DNA of 37,146 nt from NCBI GenBank assembly GCA_028712885.1, contig JAQTPK010000007.1, forward strand, positions 49,103 to 86,248, given 5' to 3'. Under the pieces are notes generated by a model. That model was not told the DNA's origin. It did not search any database and saw only the letters and a list, made by a program, of their open reading frames with translations. Position 1 is the first letter of the stretch. Every line of letters begins with the position of its first letter. Shown here in pieces: positions 24,922-32,888 of the stretch. The position numbers and the translations under genes were made by a program. The stretch is from Syntrophales bacterium (GTDB taxonomy: Bacteria; Desulfobacterota; Syntrophia; Syntrophales; UBA4778).

Positions 24922-26144
24922 AATATGCAATTCTGATCGGCGACGGCATGGCGGACTACCCGCTGGACGTCCTCGGGGGCGGGACTCCGCTCTCGGCCGC
25001 CGCCACGCCGAACATGGACATGATTTCCTCCCGGGGATCGATCGGACTGATCAACACCATTCCCGCGGGCTTCCCTCCGGGGAGCGATGTGGCGAACCTC
25101 ACCGTCCTCGGTTACGATCCTGCGGAATCTTATACCGGCCGCGGACCGCTGGAGGCCGCCAGCCTCGGCGTCAGGCTTTCCCCCGGGGAGGTTGCATTCC
25201 GGTGCAACCTCGTCACGCTCGGTCCCGGCGAAGCGCCGGCCATGGAGGATTACTCCGCCGGACATATCTCCACGGGGGAGGCGAAGGAGCTTATCCTCGC
25301 GCTGGACCGGGAGCTCGGCGCGGGAGCTTTTCGCTTTTATCCGGGAGTGGGTTACCGGCACCTGCTGGTCTGCAGGGGGGGAGGCTCGCTGAAAACCACC
25401 CCTCCGCACGACATCGTGGGCCGGTCGGCCGTGAAGTATCTGCCGGCGGGCGAAGACGAGGCGCCCCTGCGGGAGCTTATGAGAAAAGCGCGGGAAATCC
25501 TGGAGGCCCATCCGGTGAACGCCTCCCGCCTCAGGGCGGGGGAAAACCCCGCCAATTCAATCTGGCCCTGGGGACAGGGGACTTCGCCGCGGATGACCCC
25601 GCTGACTTCAAGGTACAATATCCGGGGCGGAATAATATCGGCGGTTGACCTGCTCAGAGGGATCGGAGTGTTGGCGGGACTGGAGGTCATTCCGGTGGAA
25701 GGCGCCACGGGCTATATCGATACCAACTATGCCGGCAAGGCGGCGGAAGCCGTCACGGCCCTGCACCGGGGCTGCGATCTCGTGATAGTCCACGTGGAGG
25801 CCCCGGACGAGATGGGTCACGAGGGAAAGGTCAAGGAAAAGATGCGGGCGATTGAGGACTTCGACGCCAAGGTCGTCGGCCCGGTTCTGCGGGAAATCGC
25901 GCTGCTCGGATCCTTCCGGCTGCTGGTTCTCAGCGATCACCCGACGCCTATTGTAAAGAGAACGCATGTGGGAGACCCCAGTCCATTCTGCGTCCTCTCG
26001 TCCGAACCGGGCGAGAACCGGGGAAGGGGAATGCCCTTTACCGAAAAGTCGGCGGCGGAGAGCGGGATCATCGTTTCTCCGGGCCATTCGCTGATCGGCT
26101 GTTTTCTGGGCGACTGGGGGGCGTTTGTTGCCGCACGTCGTTAA
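24918..26144 (+). CDS. Archaeal-type cofactor-independent phosphoglycerate mutase family; possible homoserine kinase
   Basis: The 408-residue protein belongs to the alkaline phosphatase superfamily. It shows GDGMAD (metal Asp9), the phospho-acceptor serine in PGSDVANLTVLGYDP (Ser56), the metal site HVEAPDEMGHEG and SDHPTP near the C-terminus. The family as a whole is called aPGAM (2-phosphoglycerate/3-phosphoglycerate). When next to hom, comparative genomics has proposed that members replace homoserine kinase (ThrB). The ATGA overlap with hom supports that role here. No classical GHMP-type thrB is in the window. Both roles remain possible from sequence alone. Confidence 0.88.
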   Translation: MKYAILIGDGMADYPLDVLGGGTPLSAAATPNMDMISSRGSIGLINTIPAGFPPGSDVANLTVLGYDPAESYTGRGPLEAASLGVRLSPGEVAFRCNLVTLGPGEAPAMEDYSAGHISTGEAKELILALDRELGAGAFRFYPGVGYRHLLVCRGGGSLKTTPPHDIVGRSAVKYLPAGEDEAPLRELMRKAREILEAHPVNASRLRAGENPANSIWPWGQGTSPRMTPLTSRYNIRGGIISAVDLLRGIGVLAGLEVIPVEGATGYIDTNYAGKAAEAVTALHRGCDLVIVHVEAPDEMGHEGKVKEKMRAIEDFDAKVVGPVLREIALLGSFRLLVLSDHPTPIVKRTHVGDPSPFCVLSSEPGENRGRGMPFTEKSAAESGIIVSPGHSLIGCFLGDWGAFVAARR

Positions 26145-26535
26145 ACACCGCGTCATCTACGCCGATACGGACGCGATGGGGGTCGTTTATCACACTAACT
26201 ATATCCGCTGGTTCGAGATCGGCCGGACGGAACTGATGCGCGAGCTCGGCTGGGTGTACGCCGACCTGGAGCGGCGGGGGTATTATCTGCCCGTGACGAA
26301 GGTATTCTGCCATTATTTCCTTCCGGCGAGATACGACGAGATCGTCAGGATCGAAACGAGAATAGATTACCTGAAACGGGTGAGCGTCAAATTCGATTAC
26401 GAAATCTGGGACGAGCAAAGGGAAAGGAACCTTTCCGAAGGTTACACGGTTCACGCTTTCGTTAACGGAGAGGGAAAAATCACGAGGCCGCCCCCGGATC
26501 TGGCCGAGTCGATCCGGAGGGCGACGGGCCGTTGA
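26125..26535 (+). CDS. YbgC/FadM-type acyl-CoA thioesterase (hot-dog fold)
   Basis: The 136-residue 4HBT-family protein has the active-site segment YADTDAMGVVYHTNYIRWFEIGR, with catalytic Asp16, and a typical hot-dog length. It hydrolyses an acyl-CoA thioester; YbgC members act on short chains or on acyl groups tied to phospholipid synthesis. Start is TTG 26125 or TTG 26128, both after GGGGGG (26115-26120); the difference is one residue. It overlaps the apgM-like gene by 20 bp. No tol-pal genes are near, unlike the E. coli ybgC locus. Confidence 0.88.
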   Translation: MLPHVVKHRVIYADTDAMGVVYHTNYIRWFEIGRTELMRELGWVYADLERRGYYLPVTKVFCHYFLPARYDEIVRIETRIDYLKRVSVKFDYEIWDEQRERNLSEGYTVHAFVNGEGKITRPPPDLAESIRRATGR

Positions 26536-26585
26536 CCGGCGGACCGGTCCTGTTTTCCGGCAGAAATTGTGAGGAGGCGTTTGAG

Positions 26586-27269
26586 ATGAACAATCCGAAA
26601 AAGCAGGACCTGGAAAAACCGGACCTGCTTCAGGAGAAAACCGCGGCATTGCTCGAATTCGTCATGAGGAACAGAAAGGCGCTCCTGGCCGGGACAGCCG
26701 CACTGGTCCTCCTTATTCTGGGCGCCGGCGGCTGGTACATGTACAGCCTCGGCGTGGAAGCCGAGGCGCAGAAGGCGTATTCGCAGGCGATGCAGGTCTT
26801 GAGGATGTCAGGACCCGAGATCACGGCGGAAACCGCCGGGCCGGCGCTGACGATGTACGAGGAAGTGATCCGGAAATATCCGGGCACGGATGCCGCGGCA
26901 TTCGCCAGGTACGACCTGGGGAATATCTATTACCGGATCGGCGATTACGACAAATCGATCAGGTCCTACACCGAATTCCTGAATAAATCTTCCGGCGGCG
27001 ACGACCTGAAAACTTTTGCCTATGCCGGCCTCGGGTATTCATACGGCGCGAAAAAGGAGTACGCCCGGGCGATCGAGTCCTTCGAGGAGTCACTGAGGAC
27101 GGTGAAGGGGTCCTCTATGACCGGCATGATTTACGGCAGCATGGGAGACGTTTACGTGGAAATGGGTAAACCGGCGGAAGCGGCGGAGTCGTACCGGAAG
27201 GCGCTGGAGCAGAAGAACGATCCGTTCATGGAAACGCTGCTGCGCAGGAAATTATCGGAAACAGGCTGA
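26586..27269 (+). CDS. Membrane-anchored TPR protein (YfgM-like)
   Basis: From ATG 26586 the protein has 227 residues: a charged cytoplasmic head (1-31), one transmembrane helix (about 33-54, ALLAGTAALVLLILGAGGW), then tetratricopeptide repeats to the end (DAAAFARYDLGNIYYRIGDYDKSI, then two or three more units). The topology resembles YfgM/DUF2133-type proteins of the periplasmic chaperone network. GAGGAGG lies eight bases upstream. The operon context offers no direct partner. Confidence in the family is moderate, and in gene and topology high. Confidence 0.85.
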   Translation: MNNPKKQDLEKPDLLQEKTAALLEFVMRNRKALLAGTAALVLLILGAGGWYMYSLGVEAEAQKAYSQAMQVLRMSGPEITAETAGPALTMYEEVIRKYPGTDAAAFARYDLGNIYYRIGDYDKSIRSYTEFLNKSSGGDDLKTFAYAGLGYSYGAKKEYARAIESFEESLRTVKGSSMTGMIYGSMGDVYVEMGKPAEAAESYRKALEQKNDPFMETLLRRKLSETG

Positions 27270-27290
27270 GATGCGGGAGAGTATAAGAGG

Positions 27291-29078
27291 ATGAAGGAAC
27301 TTCTTTCAGGAAACGAAGCGATCGCAAGGGGCGCCTATGAGTGCGGCGCCCGTTTCGCAGCCGGATATCCGGGCACGCCGAGCACGGAGATCATGGAGGA
27401 ATTTGCAAAATACCCTGACGTTTACGCAGAGTGGGCGCCCAACGAGAAGGTGGCCCTCGAAACGGCGATCGGGGCCGGACTCGCGGGCGCGAGGGCGATG
27501 GCGGTCATGAAGCACGTCGGCGTGAACGTGGCGGCCGATCCGCTTTTCACGGTGAGTTATACCGGCACCAACGGCGCGCTCGTCATCATTACGGCGGACG
27601 ATCCGTCCCTGCACAGCTCCCAGAACGAGCAGGACAACCGCAACTACGCCAAGTTCGCCAAGGTTCCCATGCTCGAGCCGTCGAGCAGCCAGGAGGCGAA
27701 AGATTTTGCCAGGCTGGCCTTTGAAATCAGCGAGCGGTTCGACACGCCCGTCTTTCTGAGGACCACCACCCGCCTGTCCCACTCGAAATCAATCGTGAAT
27801 ATCGGAGAGCCGGATGTTCGGGAGGGCAGGGAAGGGATTAAAATCAATCCCGCGAAGTATGTGATGGTTCCTATGAACGCCCGGGCCCGCAGGATGGAAG
27901 TGGAAAAGCGCCTCGGCGCCCTGCGGGATTTTGCGGAGACTTTCCCGGAAAACCGGATCGAATGGAACAGCCGCGAGGCGGGCGTCATCGCCTCGGGGAT
28001 GGCGTATAATTACGCGAAGGAGGCGTTCCCGGAATATTCATTCCTGAAGCTCGGGATGGCTTATCCCATGCCGGACAGGATGATCCGGGAGTTCGCGGCC
28101 GGGGTCAGGAAGCTTTACGTGGTGGAGGAGCTGGACCCCTTCATCGAGGAGCACGTCCGGACGCTGGGGATCGAGGCAACGGGAAAAGAAATATTTCCGG
28201 CCATGAACGAGTTCGATCCGGGGATCATCGAGCATGCAATTACGGGTATCAAGCCGGAAAGCCGCATCACCCCGCCGAAGATCCCGGCGAGGCCGCCCAA
28301 TCTGTGCCCGGGGTGCCCGCACCGGGGCCTGTTCTACGTTCTCGGAAAACTCAACGCCTTCGTTTCGGGAGATATCGGCTGCTACACGCTTTCATTCATG
28401 GAGCCGCTGATGGGCCTCCATTCCTGCATCTGCATGGGGGCGAGCATCGGAATGGCCCACGGCATGAGCCGCGCCCTCGGCGATAAGGGGAGGGGAAAGG
28501 TCGTCGGCGTCATCGGCGACTCGACGTTCGTGCATTCGGGAATCACCCCCCTGTTGAATTCGGCGTACAACCGCAGCAATATCGTCGTCGTAATCTGCGA
28601 CAACAGGACGACGGCCATGACCGGAATGCAGGACCATCCGGCGACCGGGCGCACTCTGCTCGGAAATGAAACGGTCAGGCTCGATTTTGAAAAGCTGGCG
28701 GCGGCGCTCGGCATCGAGAGCATCCGGGTAATCGATCCCCGTAAGATCCGGGAGACGCGCACGGCGCTGAAAGAGGAATTGCTGAAAGAAGGCCCCTCGG
28801 TCGTGATATCGAGGGGGGCATGCGTCCTGCTGCGGACCGGAAAGAAAGAGGAGACGAGAAAGAAACTGCGTGTCGACGCGGATAAGTGCACGGGCTGCGG
28901 GGTCTGCCTCGGCCTGGGGTGCCCCCCGATCTCGTGGAAGAAGTTCGAAAGCGCCCGGACGAGCAGCAGAGGGAAAGTCCAGGAAGGGACGGCGGTGATC
29001 GACCCGGCGCTCTGCGCGGGCTGTACTTTATGCCGTCAGATCTGCGGGGCCGGCGCCATTCAGGAGGCTGTGGAATGA
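27291..29078 (+). CDS. iorA: Indolepyruvate ferredoxin oxidoreductase, alpha subunit
   Basis: IorA with IorB oxidatively decarboxylates aryl pyruvates (from aromatic amino acids) to aryl-acetyl-CoA, reducing ferredoxin; it is oxygen sensitive. The 595-residue subunit shows the pyrimidine domain (AAGYPGTPSTEIMEE, 23 onward), the TPP pyrophosphate region (GDIGCYTL, then GVIGDSTFVHSGI) and two C-terminal 4Fe-4S motifs, CTGCGVCLGLGCP and CAGCTLCRQICG. Length and motifs are complete. The GGGAG at 27275-27279 is a little far upstream. It overlaps iorB by 4 bp (ATGA). Confidence 0.97.
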   Translation: MKELLSGNEAIARGAYECGARFAAGYPGTPSTEIMEEFAKYPDVYAEWAPNEKVALETAIGAGLAGARAMAVMKHVGVNVAADPLFTVSYTGTNGALVIITADDPSLHSSQNEQDNRNYAKFAKVPMLEPSSSQEAKDFARLAFEISERFDTPVFLRTTTRLSHSKSIVNIGEPDVREGREGIKINPAKYVMVPMNARARRMEVEKRLGALRDFAETFPENRIEWNSREAGVIASGMAYNYAKEAFPEYSFLKLGMAYPMPDRMIREFAAGVRKLYVVEELDPFIEEHVRTLGIEATGKEIFPAMNEFDPGIIEHAITGIKPESRITPPKIPARPPNLCPGCPHRGLFYVLGKLNAFVSGDIGCYTLSFMEPLMGLHSCICMGASIGMAHGMSRALGDKGRGKVVGVIGDSTFVHSGITPLLNSAYNRSNIVVVICDNRTTAMTGMQDHPATGRTLLGNETVRLDFEKLAAALGIESIRVIDPRKIRETRTALKEELLKEGPSVVISRGACVLLRTGKKEETRKKLRVDADKCTGCGVCLGLGCPPISWKKFESARTSSRGKVQEGTAVIDPALCAGCTLCRQICGAGAIQEAVE

Positions 29079-29653
29079 GCGATTCAACCCGAAGCATTCT
29101 ACTGGCAGGCGTGGGGGGACAGGGCATTCTGCGCGCGAGCGACATTATCTCGCTCGCCCTTATGTCCGCGGGACACGATGTAAAGAAAAGCGAGGTCCAC
29201 GGCATGGCCCAGCGCGGGGGGTGCGTCACCAGCCATGTCCGGTACGGGAAAAAGGTTTATTCGCCCATTTCGAGAAAGGGGGAAGTCGATATTCTCCTTT
29301 CCTTCGAGAAGCTTGAAACCCTGCGTTACCTGGATTATCTTAAAGCAGACGGAGCGGTGATCGTGAACGAGGAAGAGATCTATCCCCCCTCCGTCAATCT
29401 CGGCCTGGAGAAATACCCGGCGGGTATAGAAAAGACCGTGGGCCGGTACTTCAAAAAAGTAAAATCGGTCAATGCCTCGCGGATTGCGGAACAGGCGGGA
29501 AATCCGCGCACGGCGAACACCGTGATGATCGGCGTTCTTTCCAATTGCCTTGACCTGGCTCTTGTCGTCTGGGAAAGGGTGATCAACAGGGCCTTTCCGG
29601 AAAAACTGGTCAAGGACAACATAACGGCGTTTCACCTCGGAAGAAGCGCGTGA
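29075..29653 (+). CDS. iorB: Indolepyruvate ferredoxin oxidoreductase, beta subunit
   Basis: The 192-residue gamma-type domain protein begins SILLAGVGGQGILRAS, the family hallmark, and continues HDVKKSEVHGMAQRGG, which contacts the alpha subunit. ATG 29075 overlaps the iorA stop and has AGGAGG seven bases upstream. A longer same-frame reading from 28886 is the shadow of iorA. Together the two genes encode a complete enzyme, pointing to an anaerobe that ferments amino acids or uses the reverse reaction for amino-acid synthesis. Confidence 0.96.
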   Translation: MSDSTRSILLAGVGGQGILRASDIISLALMSAGHDVKKSEVHGMAQRGGCVTSHVRYGKKVYSPISRKGEVDILLSFEKLETLRYLDYLKADGAVIVNEEEIYPPSVNLGLEKYPAGIEKTVGRYFKKVKSVNASRIAEQAGNPRTANTVMIGVLSNCLDLALVVWERVINRAFPEKLVKDNITAFHLGRSA

Positions 29654-30588
29654 ACCTGATGCCGCTTAGGACATGGGTCGTTCTTTTCCTCCTTGGCCCC
29701 CTCCTGATTGCCGGGAGCGGCCTTTCGGAATTGCGCGCTCAGTCCCTGCCGCAGGTTCAGGAACGGGAAAGAATCTTCGGATTCGCCGAAGCACTCTTCG
29801 CGGAAGGGGATTATTTCCGCGCCATAACGGAATATAAGCGCTTTCTTTTCCTCTTCCCCGCGGACGACGGGGCGGAAAAGGCCTTTTTCCGCATTGCCGA
29901 GAGTTATTTCAAGGCCGGCCGCTGGGCGGAAAGCGCGGACGCCTTCCAGGCGTTTCTCGACCGATACCCCGGGACGCTCCTGCGGGACGAGGCGATTTAC
30001 CTGAAGGGAATTTCCGAAAAGAATCAGAAGAAGCACAAGGAAGCGCTGTCTTCCTTCGAGCTTCTCGCCCGTTCGGTTGACCCTCTTTACCGTGACCGGG
30101 CGGCCTATCAGCAGGCGCTCGTCCTTATGGAAAGAGAGGACTGGAAGGGGGCGATCGCTTCATTCTCCCGGATTCCGCCGGACAGCGAGCTGCACCGCTC
30201 GAGCAATATCATGGCGGAAGGGCTCGCGCGTATTGACGACATTCCGCGCAAGGACCCCAAGACCGCCGGAATCCTTGCCGCCCTGCTTCCCGGCTCCGGC
30301 CACCTCTACACCGAACGGCCCCGTGATGCGCTCGTGGCCTTTCTCCTGAACGGGGCTTTCATCTGGGCTGCCGTCGAGCTTTATGACAGGGGGGATTATG
30401 TCACAGGCGGCATCGTAACTTTTTTTGAACTCGGCTGGTATGGAGGCAACATTTACAGCGCGGTGAACAGCGCGCATAAATACAACGAGAGGTCGAAAGC
30501 CGAATTCCTCCAGAAGTTGATCCAGGCGGGAGGGGTGGCTAAAGTTCCTGCAAATGGACCGATGGTCGTCTATCGGTTTCGCTTTTGA
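29650..30588 (+). CDS. Exported TPR protein with C-terminal membrane domain (DUF5683-like)
   Basis: The 312-residue protein has a signal peptide (about 1-30, cleavage near LRAQS), TPR or outer-membrane-assembly-type helical repeats (about 40-190; AEALFAEGDYFRAITEYKRFLFLFP), and a C-terminal segment (about 200-285) with GILAALLPGSGHLYTERPRDALVAF and two hydrophobic helices, typical of DUF5683. Start is GTG 29650 (GTGA overlap with iorB) or ATG 29659; only the former is coupled. The adjoining gene encodes a secreted YidD domain; the two may form a functional pair in envelope assembly. Confidence 0.82.
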   Translation: MNLMPLRTWVVLFLLGPLLIAGSGLSELRAQSLPQVQERERIFGFAEALFAEGDYFRAITEYKRFLFLFPADDGAEKAFFRIAESYFKAGRWAESADAFQAFLDRYPGTLLRDEAIYLKGISEKNQKKHKEALSSFELLARSVDPLYRDRAAYQQALVLMEREDWKGAIASFSRIPPDSELHRSSNIMAEGLARIDDIPRKDPKTAGILAALLPGSGHLYTERPRDALVAFLLNGAFIWAAVELYDRGDYVTGGIVTFFELGWYGGNIYSAVNSAHKYNERSKAEFLQKLIQAGGVAKVPANGPMVVYRFRF

Positions 30589-30621
30589 AAGCAAAAACTG
30601 AAGCGAAGAGTAAAGAGTAAA

Positions 30622-31068
30622 TTGCAGAATAACAAGGGATTAACATTTATATTTAAAGTTATACTTTCTGTATTGATCTGGCTCGCGGCAGCGGCCCCGG
30701 CGCAGGCGGCGGATGGATTTTCCCCCTGGGATTTTTCCCGCCCCGCGGCCTCCTCAGTTTCAAAGAATCATGCCGGGACGACGGATCCCGCCTCTCCCCC
30801 GGCGCGAGCCCTGGAGGGCGCCTTCCGCCTTTTCCGCGACTACGTCTCCGCCGTCGATGGAGACCGCTGCTCCATGTATCCGACCTGTTCGCAGTATGCC
30901 GTTGAGGCTGTCCGCAAGCACGGGTTCTTCGCAGGATGGTTGATGGCGGCGGACCGCCTCATTCATGAGTGGGATGAATCCGGACTGGCGCCGCAGGTCG
31001 TCACCGATAAGGAGACGCGCTCCTATGATCCGGTAAGCAGTAACGATTTCTGGTGGCACAAAAAATAG
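30622..31068 (+). CDS. Secreted YidD-domain protein
   Basis: The 148-residue protein has a predicted signal peptide (1-29, cleavage after AQA), a Ser/Pro-rich linker (about 32-62), then a YidD domain (about 65-117) with CSMYPTCSQYAVEA and HGFFAGWLMAADRLIHE. Ordinary YidD is a small cytosolic, membrane-attached insertion-efficiency factor of about 70-90 residues, with its gene beside yidC. Here it is exported and its gene lies after iorAB and a DUF5683-like gene. The start is TTG 30622 with AAAGAG about five bases upstream. Since the domain is on the other side of the membrane, its role may differ from that of YidD. Confidence 0.82.
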   Translation: MQNNKGLTFIFKVILSVLIWLAAAAPAQAADGFSPWDFSRPAASSVSKNHAGTTDPASPPARALEGAFRLFRDYVSAVDGDRCSMYPTCSQYAVEAVRKHGFFAGWLMAADRLIHEWDESGLAPQVVTDKETRSYDPVSSNDFWWHKK

Positions 31069-31074
31069 ACGCGC

Positions 31075-31102
31075 TTGACAGCAAATCCGGAATGGATAAT
31101 CT
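31075..31102 (+). promoter_or_regulatory. Sigma-70 promoter for the dnaJ-like gene
   Basis: A consensus TTGACA (31075-31080) is followed after 16 bp by TAATCT (31097-31102). The transcript would start near 31109, at the edge of array C9. Confidence 0.55.
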
Positions 31103-31110
31103 AATCTCCG

Positions 31111-31197
31111 GGTTATGGGTTATGGGTAATGGGTAGAAGAAATGTAGTTTCCTGAATCTCTATCACCCATTATCCAGTACACATAACCAATTACCTG
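31111..31197. repeat. Heptamer inverted array C9, forming the dnaJ leader
   Basis: The left arm has GGTTATG twice, then GGTAATG (31111-31131). The right arm (31163-31197) has five degenerate inverted units (CACCCAT, TATCCAG and so on). It ends just before the ribosome-binding site of the DnaJ-like gene. Confidence 0.75.
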
Positions 31198-31215
31198 TTT
31201 TTAAGGATTTTAATC

Positions 31216-32157
31216 GTGGCTGATGACTATTACAAGGAGCTCGGGGTAGGCAAGGAAGCTTCCCAGGATGAGATAAAAAAGGCCTATCGGAAACTGGCCC
31301 TGAAATATCATCCTGACCGCAATCCGAGCGACAGGAAAAAATCGGAAGAACGATTCAAGAAAATCAGCGAAGCCTACGCCGTACTGAGCGATCCGGAGAA
31401 GAGGAAGCAGTACGACAGTTTCGGCTCCGAACAGTTCAGCAGGCAATTTTCCCAGGAAGACATATTCCGCGACTTCGATCTGAACGAAATACTGAGGGAT
31501 CTCGGCTTCGGCGGAGCAGGCGGAAGATGGAGCTTCTCCATGGGAGGGGGGCCGAGAAGGGGCGGTTTCAGCCGGCAGCGCGGGGAGCCGTTCGATTTCT
31601 TTCAGCAGCAATCCGCCCGCAGACCCATGCCGCAGAAAGGCGACGATGTCGAATATACGCTTGCCATATCTCTCGAGGATGCCGCGAACGGAGCGGAGAA
31701 AAAGATTTCCTTGAGGAAAGGGGACAAGATCGACGAAATCAAAGTAAAAATACCTCCGGGAATCAGTTCCGGACAGCGCCTCAGGCTGGCGGGGAAGGGC
31801 ATGCCCGGACGGCAGGGAGGGCCTCACGGCGATCTTTACCTGAGCATCCAGATGCAGCCCCACGACCGCTTCAAGCGAGAGGGAGACGATATCGTGTATG
31901 AAACCCAGATATCATTCTCTCAGGCCGCGCTGGGGACGACTATAGAAGTACCCACCGTAAACGGCGGATCAAAGAAGCTGCGCATTCCGCCAGGCACCCA
32001 GGCCAACACCCGCATCCGGATGAAGGGATACGGCATACCGCATTTCAAGGGGACCGGAAAGGGCGATCAGTACGTTCGCGTCACCGTGCGGGTGCCGAAA
32101 ACCCTTACCGGCCGCCAGCAGGATCTGGTCAACAAACTTGCTTCCGAGGGACTGTAG
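31216..32157 (+). CDS. CbpA-type DnaJ co-chaperone (no zinc finger)
   Basis: The 313-residue type II Hsp40 has a J domain (1-70) with HPD at 32-34, a Gly/Phe-rich linker (about 95-120) and two C-terminal substrate-binding beta domains (about 140-305, [24 protein letters not shown] and GDIYL-type segments). The cysteine zinc repeats of true DnaJ are absent, as in CbpA. It stimulates DnaK and delivers clients. Start is GTG 31216, with AAGG about eight to ten bases upstream. It has its own promoter and is not linked to dnaK here. Confidence 0.93.
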   Translation: MADDYYKELGVGKEASQDEIKKAYRKLALKYHPDRNPSDRKKSEERFKKISEAYAVLSDPEKRKQYDSFGSEQFSRQFSQEDIFRDFDLNEILRDLGFGGAGGRWSFSMGGGPRRGGFSRQRGEPFDFFQQQSARRPMPQKGDDVEYTLAISLEDAANGAEKKISLRKGDKIDEIKVKIPPGISSGQRLRLAGKGMPGRQGGPHGDLYLSIQMQPHDRFKREGDDIVYETQISFSQAALGTTIEVPTVNGGSKKLRIPPGTQANTRIRMKGYGIPHFKGTGKGDQYVRVTVRVPKTLTGRQQDLVNKLASEGL

Positions 32158-32187
32158 CGATCCCCGTGAAAAAAAGTTTTAATAAAC

Positions 32188-32216
32188 TTGACTAAAAGAC
32201 CGATATAGAGGAGAAT
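32188..32216 (+). promoter_or_regulatory. Promoter for tetR-acrA-acrB
   Basis: TTGACT (32188-32193) is followed after 17 bp by a weak GAGAAT (32211-32216). The -10 overlaps the operator. Confidence 0.5.
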
Positions 32217-32228
32217 GAACGTTCACTC
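32213..32228. promoter_or_regulatory. Probable TetR-family operator
   Basis: GAATGAACGTTCACTC is a 16-bp palindrome with one mismatched symmetric pair. It resembles GAATGAACGTTCATTC-like operators of RND-pump TetR repressors. Its overlap with the -10 suggests that the repressor blocks its own operon. Confidence 0.65.
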
Positions 32229-32247
32229 CTGCAAGCTGAGGGATGGA

Positions 32248-32823
32248 ATGAAGAGAACTGCCAAACGTGATGATATCATCAAGGCGTCTCTGGATTTGAT
32301 CGCGGAGCACGGTTTCCATGGCGCCCCCATAGCGCTGATCGCCGAGAAAGCGGGAGTGGGGGCGGGGACCATTTACCGCTATTTCGACAGTAAGGACGTC
32401 TTGATTGCGGAGCTGTACCGCGAACTGGAAGAAGAAATCGTAAGCACTCTCCAGGAAGGCTGTCAGGAGGAAAAATCCGTCCGGGACAGATATATCTTCA
32501 TGTGCAGAAAGCTTCTCGAATACCTGATCACGCACCCCCTCAATTTCAGGTTCATGGAGCAGTACTTCAACTCGCCTTACGGAATATCGCTCCGCAGGGA
32601 CAAAATTATCGGGAAACGCGATGAACGGAATGCGTTCGAGAGGCTGTTTGAAGAGGGAATATCCCGGCAGGTTCTGAAAGACCTGCCCGTCTACGTGCTC
32701 GCCGCATTGACGTTCAGTCCCATTGTATCCCTGGTGCGCGACCATACTCTCGGGCTGATCAACCTCGACGGCGATGTAATTGCAAAGAGTATAGATGCCT
32801 GCTGGGACGGCATTAAAAGGTAG
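32248..32823 (+). CDS. TetR/AcrR-family repressor
   Basis: The 191-residue protein (from ATG 32248) has the N-terminal helix-turn-helix: IIKASLDLIAEHGF, then IAEKAGVGAGTIYRYFDSKDVLIAELY, an exact match to the TetR pattern. The ligand-binding domain is all helical. A start at 32215 exists in frame, but it falls inside the operator and next to the -10; the ATG at 32248 has GAGGGA upstream and avoids this. It lies 65 bp before acrA on the same strand. It probably represses the operon until an efflux substrate binds. Confidence 0.92.
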   Translation: MKRTAKRDDIIKASLDLIAEHGFHGAPIALIAEKAGVGAGTIYRYFDSKDVLIAELYRELEEEIVSTLQEGCQEEKSVRDRYIFMCRKLLEYLITHPLNFRFMEQYFNSPYGISLRRDKIIGKRDERNAFERLFEEGISRQVLKDLPVYVLAALTFSPIVSLVRDHTLGLINLDGDVIAKSIDACWDGIKR

Positions 32824-32888
32824 CCCGATGCAGATCGGCGGTTAAAGTAATGGTAAATAAGCGTTCAGTTGCAGAAGTGAGGTGTTTT

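Noticed and set aside
32215-32247. Start of the TetR gene at ATG 32215
   Set aside because: This ATG lies inside the operator and overlaps the -10; the ribosome-binding site and family N-terminus favour ATG 32248.
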